Below, in pieces: positions 1 to 7,346 of a stretch of DNA of 64,000 bases (the stretch's first letter is position 1; every line of letters starts with the position of its first letter). This DNA is from Luteipulveratus flavus (GTDB lineage: Bacteria; Actinomycetota; Actinomycetes; Actinomycetales; Dermatophilaceae). A program made the translations under genes and the position numbers. Location: NCBI RefSeq assembly GCF_029080175.1, contig NZ_JARFJC010000020.1; one strand, written 5' to 3'. The notes below the pieces were generated by a model. The model ran no database searches, was not told the origin of the DNA, and saw only the letters and a list, made by a program, of their open reading frames with translations.

Positions 1-39
1 AAGCTGCTCGCCGCTGCGAAGGAGGCACCCACCACCTGA
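1..39 (+). CDS. Possible C-terminal end of an unidentified phage protein (partial)
   Basis: The first frame is open from base 1 and stops with TGA at 37-39, encoding a tail that reads KLLAAAKEAPTT. The alanine/lysine-rich composition is compatible with a coding end, but twelve residues cannot identify it. It would be the last gene before the structural module. The call is weak and depends on sequence left of the window. Confidence 0.22.
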   Translation, partial: KLLAAAKEAPTT

Positions 40-387
40 CCCGCACGCGGCGTCCTCCATCACGGTCCTAGCCGCATAACACAGTGACCGATCCCCGCAG
101 AAGTCCGATCCGCGTTGGGGGATGCGTGGAGGCCTAGGGGCCTGTTCGGCCGGATAGCCCCCTATGTCCCAGCACAGCCCGCTCTCCTTCGGAGGGTGGG
201 CCATGAGTGTTGGCCCCCACAGGGCAGGGGGTGGCAAGGGGCCTGGGTCCGGGGACTCCCGGAGGGAGGGGGGAGCCGCTCCCGGATGTAGTGCGCCCGC
301 AGGGCTCCGCATCCTGCCTGTGGCTGTACCGACCCACCCACTCGAGCCAGACCACCACCACCTACGCAACCAAGGATCGAGGAGCAC
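40..387. other. Non-coding, hairpin-rich region before the packaging genes (candidate cos/late control region)
   Basis: This is the longest stretch without a convincing gene in the prophage. It contains a fully paired 11-bp hairpin at 177-201 (two G-T pairs, TTC loop) and further GC-rich inverted repeats around 140-155 and 212-235. No T-tract follows, so it is not an obvious intrinsic terminator. It lies directly upstream of the HNH endonuclease and terminase genes, where cos sites and late promoters of such phages usually lie. The cos assignment is inference; no cleavage site can be read off. Confidence 0.35.
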
Positions 388-798
388 ATGACCCGCAACC
401 GAGGACGTCGAGACCAGGCAGCACGGGCAGCACTGGCACCCCTGGTCGCCACTGGCCTGGTGATCTGCCCACGCTGTGACGAGCCGATCCGTCCCACCGA
501 CCGATGGCAGGCCGGACACGTGCACGACCTCGGTCTCGGTGGCGACCCGGACGGCCCGACCCGACCCGAGCACGCCGTGTGCAACGAGTCCGCCGGCGGC
601 CGGCTCGGCGCGCAGCTCCGCTCGCCGTCGTCGCGCCGTCGTCGGCTCGCGTCGTGGCTCGGTTTTTTCCAGAGCCCCGATCGCCCGAACACCCCGCGCG
701 TGTCCCTTTTTCTCCCCAAGCCGCAGGGCATTTCGACCCGAACGGGCCGCACCCCCATATCACCCAACGCATACCGAGGACGGCTCACCCATGGCTGA
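388..798 (+). CDS. Phage HNH endonuclease
   Basis: A 136-residue protein with the HNH architecture: zinc ligands C27 and C30, the catalytic stretch GHVHDLGLGGD (about 43-53), then H62 and the CNESAGG segment starting at C65. Small HNH proteins encoded beside terminase genes take part in DNA packaging and cos cleavage in many phages, which is the likely role here. Residues after about 80 are low-complexity and basic. The ATG follows a GAGGAG motif. The 3' end overlaps the start of the next gene by 8 bases, as expected for translational coupling. Confidence 0.82.
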   Translation: MTRNRGRRDQAARAALAPLVATGLVICPRCDEPIRPTDRWQAGHVHDLGLGGDPDGPTRPEHAVCNESAGGRLGAQLRSPSSRRRRLASWLGFFQSPDRPNTPRVSLFLPKPQGISTRTGRTPISPNAYRGRLTHG

Positions 799-1171
799 CG
801 AGGCCCTGTTCCCCGCGCCGCCGTCGCCCAAGCCCAAAAAGACGTTCGGGCCGGTCTACCAGGGCGTGTGCCGGCAGATTCGTGCGCTGCTGGCCGAGGA
901 GAAGATCGACAAGCAGCGCGACGCCGGCACGATCGCGCAGGCCCGCTCGCTGGCCGAGTCGATCGACCGCGTGTCCGGTCACGGCGGCAAGTACCAAGCG
1001 TCCGGCATGCAGCTCGCCGCGCTGCACGAGCGGCTCGACGGGCTGCTGGAGCGACTGACGCCCGAGCGCGCCGAGGCCGACCCGTTCCAGGAGCTGCTGG
1101 ACTCCCTCAACGACGACGACCAGGAGACCCGGACCGATGGCCGATCCCCGGCACCACACCGCGAGGTCTGA
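791..1171 (+). CDS. Terminase small subunit
   Basis: The 126-residue product is proline/lysine-rich at the N-terminus, helical in the middle and acidic at the C-terminus. It sits between the HNH nuclease and the ATPase subunit, the standard place for the DNA-recognition subunit. The start at 791 is preceded by a GAGGA motif (776-780) and begins MADEALFPAP; the same frame is open further upstream, but that stretch overlaps the HNH gene. The 3' end overlaps the large-subunit gene by 35 bases. Assignment rests on position, size and composition, since small terminases diverge strongly. Confidence 0.72.
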   Translation: MADEALFPAPPSPKPKKTFGPVYQGVCRQIRALLAEEKIDKQRDAGTIAQARSLAESIDRVSGHGGKYQASGMQLAALHERLDGLLERLTPERAEADPFQELLDSLNDDDQETRTDGRSPAPHREV

Positions 1172-2594
1172 CTACCCGACCCGCGGCCGTGCCTTGGCCG
1201 CGATCGCCGCCGCCAAGGGCCGGCCCCTCATGCCCTGGCAGCAGCTCGCCGGAGACGTCGCGCTGGAGTACGACCCCGAGCCCGACGAGCTCGGCCGCCG
1301 CGGCCTGTACCGCTACGGCATCGTCGTGGTCACCGTGCCCCGCCAGGCCGGCAAGACCAAACTGGAGTCCGACGTCGCCGACCACCGCTGCCTCACCGTG
1401 CCCCGCGGCCGAGTGTGGATCACCATGCAGAACGGCAAGACGGTGGACGAGTGGATGCGCGAGGAGCACTTCTCCGCCCTCGCCGGCGCTCCCGCGTTCG
1501 GCGTCCCGCGCACCCGCTCGGCCAAGTACGCCCTGTCCAAGCGGGCCGGGTCGGTCGGAGTGAAGTGGCCGGCCCTCGGCTCGACGTTCACCACGTTCCC
1601 GCCCAAGCGCGACGCGCTGCACTCGAAACAGTCCGACCTGGTGTTCGTCGATGAGGCGTGGGCGCACAACGCCGAGGCCGGTGCCGACCTGCGCCAGGCG
1701 ATCCGGCCCACGATGAACACCCGGCCCGGCGCTCAGCTGTGGATCGTCTCGACCCTCGGCGACGACGCCAGCACCTACCTGGACGATTACGTGGCCATGG
1801 GCCTGTCCTCCCTCGGCCGGCCCAACACCCGGGTGTGCTTCATCGACTACGGCATTCCCGAGGACGCCGACGCCGAGGACCTGGACGTCATCGCCGCCCA
1901 TCACCCGGCGTACGGGCACACCTTCACCCGTCAGGCCATGCTCGACGCCCGCGAGGAGTTCGCCGGCGACCCGGCCGGGTGGGCTCGCGCGTACGGCAAC
2001 CGCGCCACCCGCACCCGAGCCGCGGCGTTCCCCGCCGGTGTGTGGGCCGCGGCCGGCAAGCCCGCGCCGGTCATCCCCGAGCGGGCCGGCATCGCCGTGG
2101 ACGCCACCCCGGACGGCGCGCAGGTCGCCGTGTCCGCCGGCTGGCGTGACGACGCCGGCCACGGGTACGTCGTGCCGCTGATCGTCGGTCGTCCCGACCG
2201 CGACACCGTGGCCACCCTCGCCCAGCTCGCGCACCGCCGCGCCGGCGGCCAGATCGTCGCCGACCGCGCGAGCATCGGTGCGCTGGAGCTGCTGGACGCC
2301 GTGGTGGCCCACGACCCGACCATCGAGGTCACCTACCTGTCGATGCACGAGTACGCCTCCGCGTGCGGCATGTTCTACCGCGGCGTGCTGGACCAGACCG
2401 TCCACCACACCAACGACCCCGACCTGGACGCCGCCTCCGAGGTCGCCACCAAGCGCGACCTGGGAGACGGCGCGTTCGGGTGGGGCCGCAAGGACTCCGC
2501 CGGCAACATCGCACCCCTGGTCTCCGGCACCGTCGCGCTGCGCGCGTTCGCCATGCTCCCCGCACCCAAGCGCAAGGCCGTTGCCAGGGTGTAA
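1137..2594 (+). CDS. Terminase large subunit (packaging ATPase/nuclease)
   Basis: A 485-residue protein that drives DNA into the prohead and cuts it. The Walker A motif VPRQAGKT is near residues 67-74 and Walker B LVFVDEAW near 168-175. A coupling motif with Ser-Thr (VSTLGD) is near 204-209. The C-terminal RNase H-like nuclease domain has its first acidic residue at D322 in GIAVDATPDG. Length and domain order fit a complete protein. The start lies inside the small-subunit gene, so the two are probably coupled. It is followed by the portal gene, as in HK97-like phages. Confidence 0.93.
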   Translation: MADPRHHTARSDYPTRGRALAAIAAAKGRPLMPWQQLAGDVALEYDPEPDELGRRGLYRYGIVVVTVPRQAGKTKLESDVADHRCLTVPRGRVWITMQNGKTVDEWMREEHFSALAGAPAFGVPRTRSAKYALSKRAGSVGVKWPALGSTFTTFPPKRDALHSKQSDLVFVDEAWAHNAEAGADLRQAIRPTMNTRPGAQLWIVSTLGDDASTYLDDYVAMGLSSLGRPNTRVCFIDYGIPEDADAEDLDVIAAHHPAYGHTFTRQAMLDAREEFAGDPAGWARAYGNRATRTRAAAFPAGVWAAAGKPAPVIPERAGIAVDATPDGAQVAVSAGWRDDAGHGYVVPLIVGRPDRDTVATLAQLAHRRAGGQIVADRASIGALELLDAVVAHDPTIEVTYLSMHEYASACGMFYRGVLDQTVHHTNDPDLDAASEVATKRDLGDGAFGWGRKDSAGNIAPLVSGTVALRAFAMLPAPKRKAVARV

Positions 2595-2650
2595 ACCAAA
2601 AGCACTGACACGCAACAGAATTGGCCGAAACAGGCCCCATGATTTGCGGC

Positions 2651-3784
2651 ATGGGGTTCCTGGACATGATGCGGCCGGCGCCGGCCGAGCCGGTAGCGCT
2701 GTTCGCGGACCCCGACCCCGTAGCCGTGGCCCAGCCCGCCGCCGCCGACCTGCCCAGCCTCCACCGGGCCGAGGCCGTCGCGCTCGACGTCGCGCTGTCC
2801 CTGGGAGCGGTCCGCAAGGCCCAGCACGTCATCGCCGGCACCATCGGCACCCTCGGTCTCGGTGTCTGGCAGGCCGACCGCCGGCTGCCGGCCGAGGACC
2901 CGCGCGCGGCGTGGCTGGCCCAGCCCGACCCGACCCGGACCCTCCAGTGGCTGCTGACCCGCACCGTCCAGGACCTGATCTGGCACGACCGGTGCGTGTG
3001 GCGGATCAAGGACCGCACCCTGCTCGGCACCCCGACCGCCGTTGAGCGGGTCCACCCCTCCCGGATCGACACCCTGGCCCACCCCACCGACCCCGACATC
3101 GTGACCGCGTGGATCATCGACGGCCAGCAGACCAGCGCGGACAAGCTGCTGATCTTCGACGGCGGTGGTATTGGCGGCCTGCGCCGCTACGGCGCTGACC
3201 TGTTGGGCATCTACGCCAAGATGCAAGCCGCGGTCGGCCGGTACGCCGAGGCCCCGCACCCGCACGCGATCCTGAAGAACCACGGGGCCGACCTGTCGGA
3301 CGAGGAGATCGACGCGCTGCTGGCCTCCTGGGAGAAGGCCCGCGCGACCCGCTCGGTCGGCTACCTCAACGACGTCGTGGACTACGAGACCCACGGCTAC
3401 AACGCCCGCGACCTGCAGCTCAACGAGTCCCGCGAGCAGGCCGCGCTCGACGTCGCGCGCATCTTCGGGCTGCCCGCCGAGGCCCTGGACGCCAAGTCCG
3501 GCGACTCGATGACCTACGCCAACGTCGTGGACCGCCGCCGCGACCGGCTCGACGCCCTGTCGCCGTGGACCACCGTGCTGGAGCAGACCCTCTCGATGGA
3601 CGACCGGCGCGGCCGCGCCCGCGGGCTCATCGTCCCGCACGGCTACTCCGTGCGGCTCGACACCGACAGCTACCTGCGCGAGTCGCCCAAGGACCGCGCC
3701 ACGACCTGGAAGGCGTTCATCGACGCCGGCCTGATGACCCCCGACGAGGCCCGCCGGCTCGACCCACTGACCAGGAGCCTGTGA
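2651..3784 (+). CDS. Phage portal protein
   Basis: HK97-type portal, forming the dodecameric channel at the head vertex through which DNA enters. The start is taken at the codon giving MGFLDMMRPAP, the usual beginning of this family. In-frame alternatives lie at 2639 (ATG) and 2621 (TTG), none with a strong Shine-Dalgarno motif. The middle contains the typical portal core with the segment starting LNESREQAALDVARIFGLPA and the later SMTYANV motif. Length (377 residues) is normal. The stop at 3782-3784 is one base before the next start. Confidence 0.9.
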   Translation: MGFLDMMRPAPAEPVALFADPDPVAVAQPAAADLPSLHRAEAVALDVALSLGAVRKAQHVIAGTIGTLGLGVWQADRRLPAEDPRAAWLAQPDPTRTLQWLLTRTVQDLIWHDRCVWRIKDRTLLGTPTAVERVHPSRIDTLAHPTDPDIVTAWIIDGQQTSADKLLIFDGGGIGGLRRYGADLLGIYAKMQAAVGRYAEAPHPHAILKNHGADLSDEEIDALLASWEKARATRSVGYLNDVVDYETHGYNARDLQLNESREQAALDVARIFGLPAEALDAKSGDSMTYANVVDRRRDRLDALSPWTTVLEQTLSMDDRRGRARGLIVPHGYSVRLDTDSYLRESPKDRATTWKAFIDAGLMTPDEARRLDPLTRSL

Positions 3785-3785
3785 C

Positions 3786-5342
3786 ATGGAACCGACCACC
3801 CTGACGTTCGCCGCCGACGACGCGCCCGCCGCGACCGTCCACCTGGCCGCCGGCGACAGCCCCCGGACCCTCACCGGGCTGGCCGTCCCGTTCGGCGTCG
3901 CCTCCGGCGCGGACTCCCTCACCGGCCGCCGGTACGTGTTCTCGAACCCACCCTCCAACGCCGACGAGCTGGTCGATGTGGTCAACGACCACGACCCGGG
4001 CGCGCTGCTCGGCCGTCTCGAAAACCCCTGGCAGGCAACGGAATCCGGGCTCGACGCCACGGCGCGCGTGTTCGACACGACCCGCGGCCGGGACGCGCTC
4101 ACCGAGGCCAAGGAAGGTGCCCGGCTCGGGTTCTCGGTCGGTGCCGCGATCAACGCCTACACCGAGGACGCCGCCGGCGTCCGGCACGTCACCGACTGGA
4201 CCGCCGTCCACCTGGGCCTGGTCCGCCGTCCGGCGTTCGCGTCCGCGACCGTCACCCGCATCAACGCATCCGCAGGAGAGGAAAACCCCATGCCACCCGA
4301 GAACGAGACCCCGCCGGCCCCCGCCGTCGCCGAGCTGCCGACGATCGCCGAGCTCGCCGAGCGCGTGGCCGAGCACCTGGGCACCGGCGACGACGGAGAC
4401 GCTCACCCGCTCGCGCAGTTCGGCACGTTCGAGCAGTTCGCCGCCGCGTTCGCTGCCGCGACCCCTGAGACCCGCGAGGCCCTCCAGGTCGCGTTCGCGG
4501 TCCCCGACCAGATCACCCCGAACAACCAGGGCGTGATCCCGCCCGGCTGGCGCACCGAGATCAAGATGCGCCTGGACGCGCGCCGGCCCGCGATCGCCGG
4601 CACCGGCGGACCGATCGGGCTGCCGGACTCGGGCATGGACTCCAACTGGCCCTACTTCGACGGGTCGCTGGACACCATCATCTCCCAGCAGATGGCCGAG
4701 AAGCAGGCCCTGTCCGGTGTCCGCATCGACATCAAGAAGGCCAACGAGCCGATCAAGACCGCCGGCACCGTCTCCGACATCTCCTACCAGCTGCTCATGC
4801 GCTCCAGCCCGTCCTACCTCCAGGCGTACCTGCGCATCTGCCTGGCCGCGTGGGCGCGCTACACCGAGGCCAAGTTCGAGCAGGCCCTGGTCGCGCGTGG
4901 CACCAACGTCGGCGTGCTGCCGGCGCTGGCCGACGCCAAGGCGCTGCGCACCGAGCTGTTCACCGCCTCGGCCGCGGTCGAGGACGCCACCGGTGCCCCG
5001 GCTGAGCTGGTCCTGGTGGACCCGACCACCTGGGTCAAGATCGGCGGACTCACCGACCTGTTCAACGGCAAGTACGGCACGCAGAACGCCGCCGGCACCG
5101 CCTCCGCCGCCACGCTGAAGGTGGACGTCAACGGCCTGCAGATCATCCGGGCGCCTTTCCTGTCGGCCAACACGATGGTGGTGACCAACGGCGACGCGAC
5201 CCGGTTCGCCGAGTCCGGTGCCCGTGTGGCCACGCAGGAGGACGTCGTGAAGCTCGGCCGCGACGTGGCCGTGTGGGGCATGTACGAGGACGCCGAGGTC
5301 TACTTCCCGCAGGGTGTCCGCGTCTACAAGCCGGCTGCCTGA
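3786..5342 (+). CDS. Fused prohead protease and major capsid protein
   Basis: One 518-codon frame joins two functions usually encoded by separate genes. Residues 1-168 resemble HK97-family (S78-type) prohead proteases, with the His motif NDHDPGALLG (H69) and the Ser motif GARLGFSVGA (S117). Residues 169-518 resemble an HK97-fold capsid protein with a helical acidic N-terminal segment (about 175-230) that could act as scaffold. An in-frame ATG at 4290 with a strong Shine-Dalgarno sequence separates the halves. So a long fusion and a capsid-only form are both possible, and protease self-cleavage may release the capsid. Confidence 0.88.
   Translation: MEPTTLTFAADDAPAATVHLAAGDSPRTLTGLAVPFGVASGADSLTGRRYVFSNPPSNADELVDVVNDHDPGALLGRLENPWQATESGLDATARVFDTTRGRDALTEAKEGARLGFSVGAAINAYTEDAAGVRHVTDWTAVHLGLVRRPAFASATVTRINASAGEENPMPPENETPPAPAVAELPTIAELAERVAEHLGTGDDGDAHPLAQFGTFEQFAAAFAAATPETREALQVAFAVPDQITPNNQGVIPPGWRTEIKMRLDARRPAIAGTGGPIGLPDSGMDSNWPYFDGSLDTIISQQMAEKQALSGVRIDIKKANEPIKTAGTVSDISYQLLMRSSPSYLQAYLRICLAAWARYTEAKFEQALVARGTNVGVLPALADAKALRTELFTASAAVEDATGAPAELVLVDPTTWVKIGGLTDLFNGKYGTQNAAGTASAATLKVDVNGLQIIRAPFLSANTMVVTNGDATRFAESGARVATQEDVVKLGRDVAVWGMYEDAEVYFPQGVRVYKPAA
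4290..5342 (+). CDS. Major capsid protein from an internal in-frame start
   Basis: An ATG at 4290, in the same frame as the protease-capsid fusion, is preceded at 4274-4281 by AGGAGAGG with 8 bases of spacing, one of the strongest ribosome sites in the prophage. Translation from here gives 350 residues beginning MPPENETPPAP, a normal size for an HK97-fold capsid subunit with its delta domain. This would supply the large molar excess of capsid over protease that assembly needs. The ribosome site is seen directly; its use is inferred. Confidence 0.65.
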   Translation: MPPENETPPAPAVAELPTIAELAERVAEHLGTGDDGDAHPLAQFGTFEQFAAAFAAATPETREALQVAFAVPDQITPNNQGVIPPGWRTEIKMRLDARRPAIAGTGGPIGLPDSGMDSNWPYFDGSLDTIISQQMAEKQALSGVRIDIKKANEPIKTAGTVSDISYQLLMRSSPSYLQAYLRICLAAWARYTEAKFEQALVARGTNVGVLPALADAKALRTELFTASAAVEDATGAPAELVLVDPTTWVKIGGLTDLFNGKYGTQNAAGTASAATLKVDVNGLQIIRAPFLSANTMVVTNGDATRFAESGARVATQEDVVKLGRDVAVWGMYEDAEVYFPQGVRVYKPAA

Positions 5343-5344
5343 GC

Positions 5345-5698
5345 ATGACCCCCGACGAGCTCGCCGCCGCGGCCCTGACCTGGCTCGGCAACAAGAGCGC
5401 CGGCCCTGACCGGGACGTTGCGCCCGACGTCGCCGCCGCGGTGGTCGAGTTCGTCCAGAGCCTGCCGTCCGCGCTGGTGACCCCCCAGACCGGCGCGGAC
5501 GGTAGTACCACCTGGGACTGGTCGGACCGAGCCCGCCTCGGAGCCACCATGCTCACCGCCCGCCTCATCAGACGCCGCAACTCCACCGCCGGCGTCGAGG
5601 CGTTCTCCGAGGCCGGCGCGGTCTACGTGACCCGCAACGACCCCGACATCGCGCAGATGCTGCGCCTCGGCCCGTACGCCCCACCCCGGATCGGATAG
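5345..5698 (+). CDS. Head-tail connector (adaptor) protein
   Basis: The 117-residue product (start MTPDELAAAAL) is mostly helical and lies immediately after the capsid gene, where HK97 gp6-like adaptors that dock under the portal are encoded. The ATG is 2 bases past the capsid stop. The core segment with RARLGATMLTARLIRRR is typical of the helix bundle in this group. It is named from position, size and fold-like pattern rather than a diagnostic motif. Confidence 0.66.
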   Translation: MTPDELAAAALTWLGNKSAGPDRDVAPDVAAAVVEFVQSLPSALVTPQTGADGSTTWDWSDRARLGATMLTARLIRRRNSTAGVEAFSEAGAVYVTRNDPDIAQMLRLGPYAPPRIG

Positions 5699-5704
5699 GA
5701 CGCC

Positions 5705-6061
5705 ATGCAACTGGGACAGGACGCCCGCACCCTCGCCGAGCAGATCGCCGCCGCCGCCGACGTCGCCGTGTTCACCGACTACCGCGACGCGCAGCTGCCC
5801 GGCGTGATGCTGATGCCCGACCGGCTGGTGTTCGACCGGCTCGACGGCACCACCGCGACCGTGACCTGGCGTCTGGTCATCTTCGGGTCCGGCGCCGGGG
5901 CCGCCGACGCCCTGGACGACGCCGGCGCCGTGCTCGCGCGGCTCAACGCCGCCCTGGGCCTCGGCGACGAGATCGAGGCGTCCACCGTCTCCAACCCCAA
6001 CCTGTCCGGCGACCCGCTGCCCGTGCTGGTCGCCACCCTCACCACCGAGCACGAGGAGTAG
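5705..6061 (+). CDS. Minor head-tail/tail-terminator-like protein
   Basis: A 118-residue protein starting MQLGQDARTLAEQIAAAADV, with alternating helix and strand patterns, an acidic C-terminus and a stop two bases before the tail-tube gene. Genes at this place in siphoviruses encode neck or tail-terminator proteins that cap the tail tube and join it to the head. No catalytic motif is present. The specific role is inferred from order only. Confidence 0.55.
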   Translation: MQLGQDARTLAEQIAAAADVAVFTDYRDAQLPGVMLMPDRLVFDRLDGTTATVTWRLVIFGSGAGAADALDDAGAVLARLNAALGLGDEIEASTVSNPNLSGDPLPVLVATLTTEHEE

Positions 6062-6063
6062 TC

Positions 6064-6549
6064 ATGTCCGTGAAGTCCCACCGCCTGGGCCCGGGGTCGC
6101 TGAAGTTCGGCGAGACCGGCTCCGAGGTCGAGTTCGCCATGGGTTGCCGAAAGGTGACGATCGAGCCCGACGTCGAGGAAGGCGACAGCATCCCGGTCCT
6201 GTCCGGCGACGAGATCAGCGAGGGCGACGAGGAGACCTGGAAGCTGACCGGGGAGATTCTCCAGTCCTACGACCTCAACGGGTTCATCCTGTGGTGCCAC
6301 AAGAACGCCGGCGCCACCGTCCCGTTCATCTTCCGCCCGGACAACGACAAGGCGTTCGCCGTCGTCGGTGACGTCAAGGTCCGCCGGGTGTCCATCGGCG
6401 GTGACGTCAAGGCCCGCAACACCTCTGAGTTCGAGTTCAAGGGTGAGGGCGAGTACGACCTGGTGGACCCGGCCCAGCAGACGCCGCTGGTGTTCGCCTC
6501 CGGTGCCGCGCCGGCCCCGCCCGTGGTCGACGCCACCGAGTGGGACTGA
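6064..6549 (+). CDS. Major tail tube protein
   Basis: The 161-residue product is beta-rich and acidic, with segments such as GDEISEGDEETWKLTGEI and a final FEFKGEGEYDLVD, the pattern of siphovirus tail-tube subunits that stack as hexamers. It lies upstream of the tail-assembly chaperones and tape measure, as expected. The ATG follows a GAGGAG motif overlapping the previous gene's end. The family is confident from pattern and context, though sequence conservation in it is low. Confidence 0.72.
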   Translation: MSVKSHRLGPGSLKFGETGSEVEFAMGCRKVTIEPDVEEGDSIPVLSGDEISEGDEETWKLTGEILQSYDLNGFILWCHKNAGATVPFIFRPDNDKAFAVVGDVKVRRVSIGGDVKARNTSEFEFKGEGEYDLVDPAQQTPLVFASGAAPAPPVVDATEWD

Positions 6550-6553
6550 CCCG

Positions 6554-6928
6554 ATGACCGGGGTCCGGCTGGTCGGTGGCCGGCGGCTGCGAGCCACGCT
6601 CAAAGCCGCCGGCGACGACCTGTCGGACCTGCGAGCCGCGCACACCGAGGCGGCCCGGATCGCCGCCGCCGCCGCCGCCGCGCTCGCTCCGGTCCGCTCG
6701 GGCCGGCTGCGCGCGGACGTGCGCTCCTCCGGCACCAAGACCGCCGGCATCGTCCGCGTCGGCCGTGCCTCCCTGCCGTACGCCGGGCCGATCCACTGGG
6801 GCTGGCCCGCCCGCGGCATCACCGCTCAACCCTTCGTGTCCGAGGGAGGCACGTCCTCCGAGGGCACCTGGAGACCCGTGTACGAATCCGCGCTCGACAG
6901 CGCCATCCGAAAGGTAGAAGGACGATGA
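6554..6928 (+). CDS. HK97 gp10-like head-tail joining protein
   Basis: This 124-residue protein has the HK97-gp10 pattern: an N-terminal alanine-rich helix, then APVRSGRLRADVRSS, a glycine-rich PYAGPIHWGWPARG segment and a C-terminal helix. Members sit at the neck of the virion. The gene follows the tail-tube gene here, whereas in many relatives it precedes it, so the neck genes are rearranged. Its end overlaps the next start by 4 bases (ATGA). Confidence 0.68.
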   Translation: MTGVRLVGGRRLRATLKAAGDDLSDLRAAHTEAARIAAAAAAALAPVRSGRLRADVRSSGTKTAGIVRVGRASLPYAGPIHWGWPARGITAQPFVSEGGTSSEGTWRPVYESALDSAIRKVEGR

Positions 6929-7242
6929 ACAAGACCTACGCATACGGCGAGCTCGCCGACGGCACGACCTGGGAGGACGTGCGCGTCACGCTCACGGACA
7001 AAATCGCCTACGAGCGCACCGCCCGCGCCAACCACTGGGACTACGAGTCCCAGCAGCAGACCGCCGCGGCGTTCCTGTCCTGGGCCGCGGCCAAGCGCAC
7101 CGGCGTCAACGTGCCCGGGTGGGAGGAGTTCGTGGCCACCGCCGTGGACTCCAGCGTCACCGAGCGCGACACCCGCACCGTCCAGGAGTCGGACAGCGGG
7201 TCGGACCCTACCCAGACGGCTCCGTCCACCGAGCCGCAGTAG
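6925..7242 (+). CDS. Tail assembly chaperone, upstream (G) part
   Basis: A 105-residue protein (MNKTYAYGELADG...) upstream of the tape measure, in the position of the lambda G chaperone. It contains a central helical segment with FLSWAAAKRTGV and a disordered Ser/Thr/Glu-rich C-terminus. Its stop at 7240-7242 lies inside an overlapping -1 frame that continues to 7340 with typical chaperone T-part features, so a fraction of ribosomes probably shifts frame before the stop. The start overlaps the preceding gene by 4 bases. Confidence 0.78.
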   Translation: MNKTYAYGELADGTTWEDVRVTLTDKIAYERTARANHWDYESQQQTAAAFLSWAAAKRTGVNVPGWEEFVATAVDSSVTERDTRTVQESDSGSDPTQTAPSTEPQ

Positions 7243-7340
7243 CCCTCGCGCTGCGCTCGGGCATCCCCGCCCAGCACTGGCTGGACCACCCCGCCGACCT
7301 GGCGACCGCACTGGAAATTCTCGAGACCGAGCAGGAGTAG
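7206..7340 (+). CDS. Tail assembly chaperone, -1 frame extension (T part)
   Basis: This frame ends at 7340, just before the tape measure start, and reads AVALALRSGIPAQHW, then LATALEILETEQE, as in the downstream half of frameshifted siphovirus chaperones. It has no start codon with a ribosome site at a useful place. A plausible slip point is the proline codon CCT at 7207-7209, which can re-pair as CCC at 7206-7208. No classical XXXYYYZ heptamer is evident. The frameshift itself is inferred from conserved gene organisation. Confidence 0.68.
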   Translation, partial: PYPDGSVHRAAVALALRSGIPAQHWLDHPADLATALEILETEQE

Positions 7341-7346
7341 GCCACC

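Noticed and set aside
162..788. Minus-strand open frame upstream of the terminase genes
   Set aside because: It runs antisense to the HNH gene, has no ribosome site, and its composition is irregular; the region is better explained as non-coding with hairpins.
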